Shown: positions 48,880 through 58,126, numbered from the stretch's first letter. The stretch is DNA of 64,000 nt from Pseudescherichia sp031998825 (GCF_031998825.1 NZ_DAMACX010000006.1:74462-138461); one strand, 5' to 3'. Translations and numbers: made by a program. Notes: generated by a model from the sequence alone, not told the origin.

Positions 48880-50142
48880 TTAGCGTTTCATGGCAAAACT
48901 GTTGGCGTACTCAGCGGGGTTGCTGCCGTCCCACACCTTGCCGTCAAACAGGGTGCTGCTGCGCATATCGCCGGCGGGCAGATTGATGCCCCCTGCTGCC
49001 GTCGCCGCCTGCTTATAGATGTCGGTGCGGTTGATCTTCTTAGCGATGGCCAGGTAGTCCGGGTCGCTATCGATGAGTCCCCAGCGTTTGTGCTGGGTCA
49101 GGAACCACATGCCGTCTGAGAGGTACGGATAGTTCACCGCGCCGTCATTGAAGAAGCGCATGCCGTGGGCGTCTTTCCACTTTTTGCCCAGCCCGTTGTC
49201 ATAGTCGCTGAGCATCCGCCCCTGAATGGTCTCTGGCGAGGTATTGACGTAGGCGCGTCCCGCGATGGTTTTCGCCGTTTCAATCCGGTTCGCATCGGAG
49301 GTGTCGATCCAGCGGGAAGCCTCCAGCACCGCCGCAGTCAGGGCGCGGGCCGTATTGGGGTTAGCCGCCACCCACGCGGAGGTAGTGCCGAGAATTTTCT
49401 CCGGATGATCGGGCCAGATCTCCTGGGTTGTCGCGGCGGTGAAGCCAATCCCGTCGAGAATGGCGCGCTGGTTCCAGGGCTCACCAACGCAGTAGCCGCT
49501 CATGTTGCCGATCTTCATGTTCATCACCATCTGCGGCGGCGGCACAACCACGTTGCGGACGTCGTTAAACGGATGGATCCCGGCGTTGGCCAGCCAGTAG
49601 TAGAGCCACATGGCATGCGTGCCGGTGGGAAACGTCTGGGCAAAGGTGTAGGTTCCCTTCGGGCTGCCATCGACGGTTTTTTTCAGCGAGGCCGCATCGG
49701 TCACGCCCGCCTCTTTCAGCTGGTTCGAGAGGGTGATCGCCTGGCCGTTATTATTGAGGGTCATCAGCATCGCCATATCATGCTGCGGACCGGAGACGCC
49801 GAGCTGGAGGCCATAGACCAGCCCATACAGCACATGGGCGGCATCCAGCTCGCCGGAGACCAGCTTGTCGCGCACCGACGCCCAGCTGGACTCTTTGCTG
49901 AGGGTGATTTTGATCCCGTACTTCTCATCAAACTTCTTCACCGCCGCCATCACCACCGAGGCGCAGTCCGTTAAGGGAATAAAGCCTACGCGGATCTCTT
50001 TTTTCTCTGGCGCATCAGAGCCCGCCGCCCAGACGCTATTCATAAAGCCCGGTAACATCATGCTGCCGCCCAGCAGCGCGCTGCTTGCCAGAAATCGGCG
50101 ACGGGAGAGACTCACCACGGTGTTGTTATCGTCTTGCTTCAT
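48880..50142 (-). CDS. nasF: Nitrate/nitrite-binding protein, Tat-exported
   Basis: A 420-residue periplasmic NrtA/NasF-type binding protein and first gene of the operon. The N-terminus has a twin-arginine signal (SLSRRRFLASSALL) followed by a hydrophobic core and cleavage around AWAAGSD-type sequence (SVWAAGS), so export is folded through Tat. Mature features include IRVGFIPLTDCASVVMA. It lies after an untranslated leader carrying the control elements at 50173-50401. Regulation is by NtrC/sigma-54 and NasR antitermination, judged by those elements. Confidence 0.93.
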   Translation of the reverse strand: MKQDDNNTVVSLSRRRFLASSALLGGSMMLPGFMNSVWAAGSDAPEKKEIRVGFIPLTDCASVVMAAVKKFDEKYGIKITLSKESSWASVRDKLVSGELDAAHVLYGLVYGLQLGVSGPQHDMAMLMTLNNNGQAITLSNQLKEAGVTDAASLKKTVDGSPKGTYTFAQTFPTGTHAMWLYYWLANAGIHPFNDVRNVVVPPPQMVMNMKIGNMSGYCVGEPWNQRAILDGIGFTAATTQEIWPDHPEKILGTTSAWVAANPNTARALTAAVLEASRWIDTSDANRIETAKTIAGRAYVNTSPETIQGRMLSDYDNGLGKKWKDAHGMRFFNDGAVNYPYLSDGMWFLTQHKRWGLIDSDPDYLAIAKKINRTDIYKQAATAAGGINLPAGDMRSSTLFDGKVWDGSNPAEYANSFAMKR

Positions 50143-50172
50143 TGCGGCTTCCTGTATGGTGAAAAAATGCGC

Positions 50173-50222
50173 AAAAAAAAAGCGTCCAGTTAGCGCTCAG
50201 TCTCCTGAACGCTAACGGACGC
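50173..50222 (-). terminator. Rho-independent terminator in the nasF leader
   Basis: On the minus strand: GCGTCCGTTAGCG, a loop of 14 bases, CGCTAACTGGACGC, then nine Ts. A long GC-rich stem 30 bp before the nasF start. NasR, bound to nitrate, is known to read through such a leader terminator in Klebsiella; this is the 3:4 stem-loop of that model. Confidence 0.9.
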
Positions 50223-50239
50223 CTTTATCCGTAATGCTA

Positions 50240-50261
50240 ACTAAACCGCCGTTGGCCTAGT
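50240..50261 (-). promoter_or_regulatory. ANTAR-type antitermination hairpin (1:2 stem-loop)
   Basis: Minus-strand RNA: ACUAGGCC, hexaloop AACGGC, GGUUUAGU, paired along its 8-bp stem (two G-U pairs). The loop has A at position 1 and G at position 4, the bases conserved in ANTAR target hairpins. It lies 18 bases upstream of the terminator, as NasR target RNA should. Confidence 0.8.
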
Positions 50262-50282
50262 CACTATGTGCTTTCCCAATAA

Positions 50283-50298
50283 TGCAGCTTGTGTGCCA
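50283..50298 (-). promoter_or_regulatory. Sigma-54 promoter of nasF
   Basis: Minus strand TGGCACACAAGCTGCA: GG and GC at the -24 and -12 spacing, two differences from TGGCACG-N4-TTGCW. The predicted start lies near 50270, so the leader begins just before the ANTAR hairpin. Confidence 0.82.
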
Positions 50299-50362
50299 AC
50301 TTCTTGTAATCCTGTAAAATCAGCAAGGTAGTGTTAAATTGGCGTTGAGTATTGATTGTGTC

Positions 50363-50401
50363 TGCACCGCAACGGTTTGTTATTTGCACACCGTCGGTGC
50401 A
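50363..50401. promoter_or_regulatory. Two NtrC-like enhancer sites
   Basis: TGCACACCGTCGGTGCA (50385-50401) matches the 17-bp NtrC consensus TGCACC-N4-TGGTGCA at all but two defined positions. A weaker copy, TGCACCGCAACGGTTTG, begins at 50363; centres are 22 bp, about two helix turns, apart. They are about 90 bp upstream of the sigma-54 promoter and extend close to the nasR stop. Confidence 0.75.
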
Positions 50402-50416
50402 GCTACTCCTTAAGTA

Positions 50417-51634
50417 TTATGATGCAGATTTGCTCATCACCGCCGCGACGGAGAGCATCGCTTCCGCGATCTCCGCCAGCTTCTTATTCTGTTTCATCGC
50501 CATATCTCGCAGGGTTTTGTGAGCCTGAGGCTCGCTCATGCCGTGGTGCTGCATCAACAGGCCTTTGGCGCGCTCCACCAGCTTCCGGTCGGCAAGCGTG
50601 GCGCGCAGCGCGGCCAGCTCGGCATCCTGGGCCTGTAGCTGACGAGACTGTTGCTCAATAAGCTCAAGCACGGAACGACTGAGCTGGGGTGGGATCAGCG
50701 CCGCATAGTGGCTGTCCTGCTGCGGCAGCTGCTCAATCTCCTGTTGCTGACGTGCGCCGGAGCGTTGAGCCTCGCAGATCCGTTGCTCGCAGCAGGTCAT
50801 CAACCTCTCTTCCAGGCGATCCTCAATGAGTTTCATGCCGTCAATACGTGCCGTGGTGATCTCAAACCAGCGCAGTGCGATATCATTGCTCTCGCCGGAT
50901 GGCGATGTGCAGGTGCAGGCAATGCGGCGAAAACGCTCCAGCTCACTGCTATCGGCGCGCTGCTGCTGTTGCCACAGCGTGAGAGAGTGCTCATCGGCGA
51001 ACTCCGTAAAGGTGTGAAAGCAGCGCTCCTGCCCCTCAATCAACGTCAGCAGCTGCTGATGCGCATTATGATCGAAGTGACGCGAGGCAAAGCCTGCTGC
51101 AGCCAGGGCGCGCTCCTGGCCGGCCAGCTCCTTACCCTGCATAAAACTGAACATGGCCAGCAGCGCCCGTGACACCGTAGGATCCCCGGAGGTATCGGCA
51201 GCTTCAAATACCAGCGCCAGATGGGTGCGTATCACCTCGCTATAGCGGCTCATGGCCTCCGGCTGTTGAATAGTCTGCGCTGCAACCTGCTCCCGTAGCG
51301 CGGGCAAACTGCTCAGGCTGTGCAGCGCAGTGGCGATACGGCTAAACAGTCGCGATGCGTTAGCCATTGGCTGTCCGGCGAGATCGAGAGCCAGCAGCTG
51401 CTTGTCTACCGCCTGCACGGCTTGCTGGACCTGATGCGCTCGCTCCTTTAGCCTCTCGCCCCAGAGAGAGCCCTGCGAACAGAGATAGATGTTGGCCGTG
51501 CCCCGCTCGCGCTGCAGGACATGGATAAGCTGGCTGATTGCACCCACCAGCTTGCTCATTTGCAGCAGCTGTTGCAGACCAATAATTTCACTTTGTCTGG
51601 CGGCCAGCACGAAATCGAGAGCAGAAAGAGGCAT
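50417..51634 (-). CDS. nasR: Nitrate- and nitrite-responsive antiterminator
   Basis: A 405-residue RNA-binding regulator. Residues ~30-300 are a NIT domain (nitrate/nitrite sensing, LIHVLQRERGTANIYL; MQGKELAGQERALAAAGF) and the C-terminal ~60 residues an ANTAR domain (RKLVERAKGLLMQHHGMSE). It lies directly upstream of nasF on the same strand, the same gene order as in Klebsiella oxytoca. On binding nitrate it should bind the A1/G4 hexaloop hairpin in the nasF leader and allow transcription past the terminator. Confidence 0.94.
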   Translation of the reverse strand: MPLSALDFVLAARQSEIIGLQQLLQMSKLVGAISQLIHVLQRERGTANIYLCSQGSLWGERLKERAHQVQQAVQAVDKQLLALDLAGQPMANASRLFSRIATALHSLSSLPALREQVAAQTIQQPEAMSRYSEVIRTHLALVFEAADTSGDPTVSRALLAMFSFMQGKELAGQERALAAAGFASRHFDHNAHQQLLTLIEGQERCFHTFTEFADEHSLTLWQQQQRADSSELERFRRIACTCTSPSGESNDIALRWFEITTARIDGMKLIEDRLEERLMTCCEQRICEAQRSGARQQQEIEQLPQQDSHYAALIPPQLSRSVLELIEQQSRQLQAQDAELAALRATLADRKLVERAKGLLMQHHGMSEPQAHKTLRDMAMKQNKKLAEIAEAMLSVAAVMSKSAS

Positions 51635-51755
51635 GACGGTACCTGCGCTAAAGAAACATACCGGGGATAAAGCAAGATGCGTGCCGCATTTCCCTCTTTC
51701 CTTTTACTCCACGCCCGCTATCCTAATCACCACATCCCAAACCATCGGACTGGTT

Positions 51756-52058
51756 ATGACTGCACACGTATCCAAAGACCCTCTGCACGGCGTAACGCTT
51801 GAAATGCAGGTGAATGCCCTCGTGGCGCGCTATGGCTGGGGCGAATTAAGTAAGCTAATCAATATCAACTGCTTTAAAAACGATCCCAGCGTAAAATCGA
51901 GCCTCAAGTTTTTGCGCCGTACGCCCTGGGCGCGTGCGGAGGTCGAAGCACTTTACGTAGATTCACTGGACAGGGATCCCCTGGATGATGCCGTCCCGGA
52001 AAAACAGGACGAGCCTGCCTTTAACCCATGGGCTAATAGCCGCCTGAATAAGAGCTGA
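51756..52058 (+). CDS. VF530 (DUF2132) family DNA-binding-like protein
   Basis: A 100-residue protein of the VF530/DUF2132 family. Residues ~8-65 match the family closely: DPLHGVTLEMQVNALVARYGW and LSKLININCFKNDPSVKSSLKFLRRTPWAR (in two parts), followed by VEALY. The fold is a helix-turn-helix-like bundle of unclear function. The C-terminal ~35 residues are acidic then polar and probably disordered. An open frame continues further upstream across the nasR promoter and is not used. digH starts 7 bp after its stop, so the two may be cotranscribed. Confidence 0.8.
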   Translation: MTAHVSKDPLHGVTLEMQVNALVARYGWGELSKLININCFKNDPSVKSSLKFLRRTPWARAEVEALYVDSLDRDPLDDAVPEKQDEPAFNPWANSRLNKS

Positions 52059-52065
52059 AACAGAG

Positions 52066-53370
52066 ATGGCGCGACACATTACACGGTTAGGCGCACTGGT
52101 TGGCTGCGCGCTTTTACTTGCCAGCTGCTCTTCTAAACCACCGAAATCACTGGTTACCCCGCTTCCGCCCGTAACGAAGCAGCCTCTGCCGGATAGCGCT
52201 GCCCGGAGCAATGGGCCGGTGCGCGGCGTCTGGCTGACGACAGTCTCTCGTCTCGACTGGCCGCCAGCGTCGTCGGTTACCGCCAGCCCTGCGCTGCGCA
52301 TCAGCCAGCAGCAGAAAGCGTTAACGGATAAGCTGGACAACCTGAAACGCCTTGGGGTCAATACCGTCTTTTTCCAGGTGAAGCCTGACGGTACGGCTCT
52401 CTGGCCCTCTAAGATCCTGCCGTGGTCGGATATGCTTACCGGCACTATCGGCACCGATCCCGGCTACGATCCGTTGCAGTTCATGCTGGATGAGGCCCAC
52501 AAGCGCGGCATGAAGGTGCACGCCTGGTTTAACCCCTACCGGGTCTCCACGAATACGAAACCCGGTACCGTGGCCGAGCTGAACCGTACCCTGCCGCTCA
52601 ACCCGGCCAGCGTCTTTGTGCTGCACCGCGACTGGATCCGTACCTCCAGCGATCGCTACGTGCTCGACCCCGGTATTCCGGAAGCCCGGGACTGGATCAC
52701 CAGTATCGTGGCCGAGGTAGTGGCTCACTATCCGATAGACGGCGTGCAGTTCGATGACTACTTCTATACGGAGTCGCCCGGCTCGACCCTTAACGACAAC
52801 CAAACCTACCAGAAATATGGCAGCGGATTTGCCTCGAAGGCGGACTGGCGGCGCAACAACACGCAGCAGCTAATTGAGCAGGTGTCGCGCACCATTAAGC
52901 AGCTGAACCCTAACGTGGAGTTTGGCGTAAGCCCCAGCGGCGTGTGGCGCAACCGCTCTCACGATCCTGCCGGGTCCGATACGCGTGGCGCGGCGGCCTA
53001 TGATGAGTCCTATGCTGATACGCGTTTGTGGGTGCAAAAAGGTCTGGTGGATTATATCGCCCCGCAGATCTACTGGCCCTTCTCCAGGGACGCAGCGCGC
53101 TATGATGTGCTGGCGAAATGGTGGGCGGAGGTGGTGAAACCCACCCATACGCGCCTCTATATTGGCGTGGCGCTGTATAAGGTGGGCGAACCGTCGAAAA
53201 CCGAGCCGGACTGGACGGTCAACGGCGGCGTACCGGAGCTGAAAAAGCAGCTGGATCTCAACGATGCTCTGCCAGAGATCGGCGGCACCATTCTGTTCCG
53301 GGAGAACAACCTCAATCAGCCCCAGGCTCAGCAGGCGGTAAACTACCTGCGGAGCCGCTGGGGCAGTTGA
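52066..53370 (+). CDS. digH: Divisome-localised glycosyl hydrolase lipoprotein
   Basis: A 434-residue outer-membrane lipoprotein. The signal peptide ends in the lipobox LASC, with Cys 21 as the lipid-attached residue. The catalytic domain (about 50-420) is the DUF187/GHL10 type and includes RGVWLTTVSRLDWPP, GVNTVFFQVKPDG, VHAWFNPYRVS and DGVQFDDYFY. The last contains likely catalytic Asp residues. It matches E. coli DigH (YddW, 439 residues), which cleaves denuded peptidoglycan glycans at division sites. Encoded right after VF530, and converges on the YdeP-like gene. Confidence 0.9.
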   Translation: MARHITRLGALVGCALLLASCSSKPPKSLVTPLPPVTKQPLPDSAARSNGPVRGVWLTTVSRLDWPPASSVTASPALRISQQQKALTDKLDNLKRLGVNTVFFQVKPDGTALWPSKILPWSDMLTGTIGTDPGYDPLQFMLDEAHKRGMKVHAWFNPYRVSTNTKPGTVAELNRTLPLNPASVFVLHRDWIRTSSDRYVLDPGIPEARDWITSIVAEVVAHYPIDGVQFDDYFYTESPGSTLNDNQTYQKYGSGFASKADWRRNNTQQLIEQVSRTIKQLNPNVEFGVSPSGVWRNRSHDPAGSDTRGAAAYDESYADTRLWVQKGLVDYIAPQIYWPFSRDAARYDVLAKWWAEVVKPTHTRLYIGVALYKVGEPSKTEPDWTVNGGVPELKKQLDLNDALPEIGGTILFRENNLNQPQAQQAVNYLRSRWGS

Positions 53371-53384
53371 TTAGCGAACGTTGA

Positions 53385-55706
53385 TTAGCGAAGCGCGCCG
53401 GAGGTGGCAACCGCCTCCACGCGCTCCATCGCTATTGGGATGCTCTTATAAGCCGGGATCCCGCTTTTGGTATCGTGGCTGTCTAACGGCACCATGACGT
53501 TGGCTTCAGGGTAGTAGGCGCCTACTGAACCCGGTGCCATATCGATCACCACGATGGTCAGGTTGTGCATTTTCCGCCCGGTGGCGTTGCCTTCGTGATC
53601 GAGTGCCGTAATGTTGACCTGATCGCCCACCCGCAGGTTACGCTTCTCGGCCTCGTCGGGATTGATAAACAGCACGTCCCGCCTGCCGGTCACTCCCCGA
53701 TAGCGGTCGTTCAGGCCATACAGCGTGGTGTTGTACTGATCGTGGCTGCGCAGCGTAGTCAGCACCAGATCGTGGCACTTCAGCGAGCGCGGATCTTCAT
53801 TAATGCCCTGCATGATTTTAAATTCGGCTTTACCGGAGGGCGTATTCCAGATCCGCTCCGACGCGGTATTGCGCAGGCGGAAGCCGCCCGGTTTTTTCAC
53901 CCGTTCATTGAAGTTGTCGAAGCCGGGGATCATCGCCTCAATGGCATCACGAATGAAGCTGTAGTCTCCCACCATCCTGTCCCAGTTGACGACGGTGTTC
54001 GGCAGGGTCGCTTTTGCCAGCGCGGCGACCAGCGCAGGTTCGGATTTCAGGTGCGGCGAGGCCGGGTTAAGCGAGCCGTGAGAGGCATGCACCATCGACA
54101 TGGAGTCCTCAACGGTAATGCTCTGCTCACCAGAGGCCTGAACATCCAGTTCGGTACGTCCCAGCACCGGCAGAAGATAGTTGTGCTTACCCAGCAGCAG
54201 GTGGGAACGGTTGAGTTTGGTTGCCATATGCACAACAAGATCGAGGTTGCGCATCGCCGGGAAGGTGACCTGCGGATCGGAGATCGCCTCCGCCAGGTTG
54301 CCTCCCAGACAGAGCAGCGCTTTAGCCTGGCCGTCGCGCATCGCCTGAATTGCTGCTACGGCGCCATGACCGTGCTTTTGCGGCGGCTTAAAGCCAAAGA
54401 CCTTCTCAATACTGTCCAGTAGCGACTGGGAGGGGATCTCAGTAATACCCACGGTGCGATCGCCCTGCACGTTGGAGTGACCGCGCAGCGGGCAGATGCC
54501 GGCACCCTGTTTACCGATGTTGCCGCGCATCAGCAGCAGGTTAGCGATCTGCTGAACGTTCTGCGTGCCGTACTGATGCTGGGTGATGCCCATGCCGTAG
54601 CAGATGATTGTCCGCTCGGCGTTGGCATACAGACGGGCGACATGCTGAATCTCCTTGCGCTCCATACCGGAGACCTTCAGGATATGCGCCCACTCGGTTG
54701 CATCGAGGTCAGCTTTTAGCGCCTCAAACCCCTGGGTGTGATCGCGGATAAACGCCTCGTCGATCACCCCTGGCTCGCCTTTGGCTTTCGCTTCCTGATC
54801 CATTGCCAGCAGAATTTTCATCACCCCTTTTAGCATCGCCGCGTCGCCGCCGACCCGCACCTTGTAATAGGTCGATGCCAGTTCGGTGGAGCTAAGGGAG
54901 AGCATCTCGATAGGGCTTTGCGGAGAGGTAAAGCGCTCCAGACCCCGCTCGCGCAGCGGGTTGATAGCAACGATGGTTCCGCCACGTTTGGAGACCTCTC
55001 GTAGGGTTCCCAGCATTCGCGGATGGTTGGTGCCTGGGTTATGGCCGATGCAGAGCACCAGATCGCAGCGATCAAAATCCTCCAGCTCAACGGTTCCCTT
55101 GCCTACGCCGATGGATTCCGGCAGGCCAACGCTGGTTGGCTCATGGCACATATTCGAACAGTCCGGGAAGTTATTGGTACCATATTCGCGGGCAAAGAGC
55201 TGCCAGAGGAATGCGGCTTCGTTGGAGGCGCGGCCGGAGGTGTAAAACTCGACGCTGTCGGGATCGTCATAGCTACGCAGATGCTCGCCAATCTCCCGGA
55301 AGGCGGTCTCCCACTCGATGGGCTGGTAGGTATCGCTGGCGGGGTCGTATTTCATCGGGTGGGTCAACCTACCCTCGCCCTCCAGTTCAAAGGCGTTACG
55401 CTCCCATAGCTCGCTGACGGTATGGGCGGCAAAGAATTCCGGCGTGGTACGTTTGCTGGTGGCTTCCCAGGAGACGGCTTTCGCGCCGTTTTCACAAAAC
55501 TCAAACGAGGAGGCGTGCTGTGGATCGGGCCATGCGCAGCCTGGACAGTCGAAGCCTTGTGGCTGGTTAACTTTGAACAGGGCAATGACGTCCTGCTTCA
55601 CCGACATCTGGCCGCGTATTGCGTCAGCAACGGCTTTTAATGCTCCCCACCCGCCTGCTGAACCGCCATAGGGTTTGATACCGATAGTACGATTTTGCTC
55701 TTTCAT
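53385..55706 (-). CDS. FdhF/YdeP-family molybdopterin oxidoreductase
   Basis: A 773-residue formate-dehydrogenase-like protein close to YdeP of E. coli over its length: GGWGALKAVADAIRGQM, GFDCPGCAWPDP, EFYTSGRASNEAAF, NNFPDCSNMCHEPTSVG, ICYGMGITQHQYGTQNV, CPLRGHSNVQGDRTVG and RSHDQYNTTLYGLNDRYRG. In these proteins one iron-sulfur site is atypical and selenocysteine is absent. YdeP takes part in acid resistance; its redox substrate is not known. Start at the ATG of MKEQN with TGGAG upstream. Converges on digH, and is separated by 94 bp from bluR upstream on the same strand. Confidence 0.85.
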   Translation of the reverse strand: MKEQNRTIGIKPYGGSAGGWGALKAVADAIRGQMSVKQDVIALFKVNQPQGFDCPGCAWPDPQHASSFEFCENGAKAVSWEATSKRTTPEFFAAHTVSELWERNAFELEGEGRLTHPMKYDPASDTYQPIEWETAFREIGEHLRSYDDPDSVEFYTSGRASNEAAFLWQLFAREYGTNNFPDCSNMCHEPTSVGLPESIGVGKGTVELEDFDRCDLVLCIGHNPGTNHPRMLGTLREVSKRGGTIVAINPLRERGLERFTSPQSPIEMLSLSSTELASTYYKVRVGGDAAMLKGVMKILLAMDQEAKAKGEPGVIDEAFIRDHTQGFEALKADLDATEWAHILKVSGMERKEIQHVARLYANAERTIICYGMGITQHQYGTQNVQQIANLLLMRGNIGKQGAGICPLRGHSNVQGDRTVGITEIPSQSLLDSIEKVFGFKPPQKHGHGAVAAIQAMRDGQAKALLCLGGNLAEAISDPQVTFPAMRNLDLVVHMATKLNRSHLLLGKHNYLLPVLGRTELDVQASGEQSITVEDSMSMVHASHGSLNPASPHLKSEPALVAALAKATLPNTVVNWDRMVGDYSFIRDAIEAMIPGFDNFNERVKKPGGFRLRNTASERIWNTPSGKAEFKIMQGINEDPRSLKCHDLVLTTLRSHDQYNTTLYGLNDRYRGVTGRRDVLFINPDEAEKRNLRVGDQVNITALDHEGNATGRKMHNLTIVVIDMAPGSVGAYYPEANVMVPLDSHDTKSGIPAYKSIPIAMERVEAVATSGALR

Positions 55707-55800
55707 AATGCTCCACAATTGCTATTGCCTTTTCTGTAAGCCTGGTACAGGAATTGTGGGTAAGTGAACTAATAAGAACAAAAATCCGTATTTGGATCAG

Positions 55801-56532
55801 TTAGGGGTCATGAAAACTAATGGTAAAGCCCTGCTCCCGCCAGTGTTCCAGCTGCTCCTGCTGACGGTGCGTTAGTGCTTTGCCGGTCCACAAAAAGATA
55901 TGCTGACCGGGGAACAGCTCCGGACGTGGCACCTCCAGCGGCTCTGACAGGAGATCAATATGCCAGCCCCGCTGCGATAGCCGCCATGCCTCCAGCCACA
56001 GCCGGGTGCGGTCTTCGCTTCCCCAGCCAATCAGCAGCGCTTCCCTGCCCGCTTTTTTCCGCGCGTTAACCATGCATGAGACAGCATACTCGGTGATCGC
56101 ACCCTCCAGCAGGCTGGACATGGTACGAGCCGTGTTTTGATCAAGATTGAGACGCTTGCGTACGGGGACAAAGATATGGTCGATAAGGACGTCTACAGCG
56201 TGGTCACGCCCGAGCGCGACAATGGCCGCACGCAGCTTAGCCGGGCGAACCTGACGCAGCACGGCCATCATCTCTTCCTGCAGAGACGCCCAGTCATCGT
56301 GAGCAACAACCTTATTATCTTCCAGCAGCGCCTTAACCTTGCTTACGGGGACGCCGCTCTCAATCCAGCGTTTGATCTCTTTGATCCGCTGAATATCCTC
56401 CTCATCGAACTGGCGATGCCCGCCCTCGCTGCGCTGCGGTTTCAGCAGGCCATAGCGCCGCTGCCAGGCACGGAGCGTGACCGGGTTTATTCCGCATCTT
56501 TCAGCTACATCGCCAATACTGTAAAAGGCCAT
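55801..56532 (-). CDS. bluR: MerR-like repressor of the ycgZ-ymgA-ariR operon
   Basis: A 243-residue MerR-like regulator. The N-terminal winged helix-turn-helix is at residues 1-70 (YSIGDVAERCGINPVTLRAW; RSEGGHRQFDEEDIQ). The C-terminal part is the B12-binding-like domain typical of MlrA/BluR proteins, without evident cobalamin ligands. In E. coli BluR represses ycgZ-ymgAB(ariR)C and is released by BluF in blue light. Here the linked gene set is the same. Start at the ATG with GGGGAG upstream; an open 13-codon extension lacks a ribosome site. It lies 50 bp downstream of bluF on the same strand. Confidence 0.9.
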   Translation of the reverse strand: MAFYSIGDVAERCGINPVTLRAWQRRYGLLKPQRSEGGHRQFDEEDIQRIKEIKRWIESGVPVSKVKALLEDNKVVAHDDWASLQEEMMAVLRQVRPAKLRAAIVALGRDHAVDVLIDHIFVPVRKRLNLDQNTARTMSSLLEGAITEYAVSCMVNARKKAGREALLIGWGSEDRTRLWLEAWRLSQRGWHIDLLSEPLEVPRPELFPGQHIFLWTGKALTHRQQEQLEHWREQGFTISFHDP

Positions 56533-56582
56533 CAACTCCCCTAAACTTAACGCTGCTACGCTCATGCTCAAATAGTATTATC

Positions 56583-57803
56583 TCATAAACCCGTTCTTTT
56601 TTCTGGCCAGGCCACGGCAGGAATACCAGCAAAATCGGGACGGGCAAACAGGTAGCCCTGGAATTGAGAGATGCCTGCCGACTCCAGCCACATCCACTCT
56701 TCAGGCTGCTCAACGCCCACGGCAGAAACCAGGATCTCCAGCGAACTACAGCACTTAATAATGGCCTGGATAATCGCCTGCCGGGGCCCACTTTTATGTA
56801 CATCTTTAATCAGGTCGCGGTTAATTTTAATCCTGTCCGGCTGGAACTGCGCCAGCAGCAGCAGACCGGCAAAGCCCGCGCCAAAGTGATCGATAGCGAC
56901 GCGAATACCCGCTGCCTTTAACTGCCTTACCGCGTCGGTAAACTCTTCGAGGCGAGAGATCACCTCGCTTTCGGTAAACTCCACGATGATCTGCTCCGGC
57001 ACCAGCCCGTTGGCCTGGATCTCCTGCAGGAGGAAATCGACCGCGCCGGGTACTTTCACCAGCGTCATCGGAAGCAGGTTCACCGACAGCGTCTGCTCAC
57101 CAATGTTTAGCCTGGCCGCCATGGCAAAGGCCACTTTTTTGCTGCGCAGGTCGGCCTCGTAGACATCATCTCCCGTCAGCCCTGCAAACCAGGCCTCCGG
57201 AATGTCCCCGCCCGGCGTACGCAGCAGCGCTTCGATAGAGACCACCTCACGGGCAAAGGGATCGATCATCGGTTGAAAAGCGAAGCTACACTCTGCGGTT
57301 TCATCCGCTGCCTGCGCCTCTGCGCGGGTAGCGTTGTTATCCGAGATGAAATCCCATGCGTCTGCCGGTGGAATTTCATAGTAGTTCTCTTTTTCCCGCT
57401 CCTCGACGAAGGTACGAAAGAACTGCAGCGCACGGTCGTCATAGGTCAGCTGATACTTAGAGGTGCCCTTATCCAGCACGCGCTGGAGCACATCGTCCCG
57501 GTCATACTCTCTTAAGTTAAAAAGCTCCATGCCCGATTTGCCAAACCGACGCGAGGGAGCATAGTCACACAGCAGCTCAACGAGGTTGTAGTGACGCGTG
57601 TCCTTGCAAATGTCGCGGTAAATTTTAAACACGCTCTCTTCCGGGCCCTCAAGCAGCTGGAAGAAATGGGTACCGTTAAAAAGCAGAATGCCTGTTACTT
57701 CGGCCTGGCCATTCTTTTGGTTTGCTGCATCGACCATCTCTTCCAACATTTTAACCGGTACATCGTCGCAGAGATGGCTGCGGTAAATAATGGTTGTAAG
57801 CAT
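56583..57803 (-). CDS. bluF: Blue-light sensor with BLUF and degenerate EAL domain
   Basis: A 406-residue photoreceptor. The N-terminal BLUF domain (1-95) has the flavin-contacting Tyr (IIYRS), Asn (ANQKNGQ) and Gln (FFQLLEG). The C-terminal EAL domain (about 150-400) keeps ExLLR (EALLRTPGG) but has lost key residues: DDFG is DHFG, KxD is KIN and AEGVE is AVGVE. It is therefore not expected to degrade c-di-GMP and should act, as in E. coli, by binding BluR on illumination. The bluR gene is directly downstream. The ycgZ operon is divergent across a 323-bp gap. Confidence 0.92.
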   Translation of the reverse strand: MLTTIIYRSHLCDDVPVKMLEEMVDAANQKNGQAEVTGILLFNGTHFFQLLEGPEESVFKIYRDICKDTRHYNLVELLCDYAPSRRFGKSGMELFNLREYDRDDVLQRVLDKGTSKYQLTYDDRALQFFRTFVEEREKENYYEIPPADAWDFISDNNATRAEAQAADETAECSFAFQPMIDPFAREVVSIEALLRTPGGDIPEAWFAGLTGDDVYEADLRSKKVAFAMAARLNIGEQTLSVNLLPMTLVKVPGAVDFLLQEIQANGLVPEQIIVEFTESEVISRLEEFTDAVRQLKAAGIRVAIDHFGAGFAGLLLLAQFQPDRIKINRDLIKDVHKSGPRQAIIQAIIKCCSSLEILVSAVGVEQPEEWMWLESAGISQFQGYLFARPDFAGIPAVAWPEKRTGL

Positions 57804-57929
57804 AGTTTTTCCGGGAAGATAAGTGTGTGGAGAGCCACAGTAACAAATGACAGCACGCAGATCTTGTAATGATTGTGACTGATTTTAAAGACAATCTTTC
57901 CCGTGTATAAGTATGCTGCCCTATACAGG

Positions 57930-57954
57930 GTACAGGTTTTTGCTATACCTGTAC
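57930..57954. promoter_or_regulatory. BluR-like operator, inverted repeat 1
   Basis: GTACAGGT, nine bases, ACCTGTAC: perfect 8-bp arms in the bluF-ycgZ gap. MlrA-type regulators bind GTACA half-sites, so this is a likely BluR site. Confidence 0.6.
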
Positions 57955-58040
57955 AAGTCTTCTAAAGAATGGATAGGTTTCCGTTATAACTGATTGAAAA
58001 TAAGCATATATTAAAAAAATATAAATTTATTTTCACAAAT

Positions 58041-58061
58041 TTGTACAGTTTCTATGTACAA
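58041..58061. promoter_or_regulatory. BluR-like operator, inverted repeat 2
   Basis: TTGTACA, seven bases, TGTACAA: perfect 7-bp arms with the same GTACA core, 66 bp before the ycgZ start. With the repeat at 57930 it makes two sites in the 323-bp intergenic region. The rest of that gap is AT-rich and holds no gene. Confidence 0.6.
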
Positions 58062-58126
58062 GTTTGGCTGATTTGTATAACTTTGTACTCGTTATCACAA
58101 CTTACTGAATTTTACAGGAGTGACAT

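Noticed and set aside
49165..49974. 269-codon antisense frame inside nasF
   Set aside because: Complement of a conserved binding-protein gene; translation lacks any recognisable fold and starts without a ribosome site.
53565..54422. 285-codon antisense frame in the YdeP-like gene
   Set aside because: Same reason; the sense frame carries all the molybdopterin-protein motifs.
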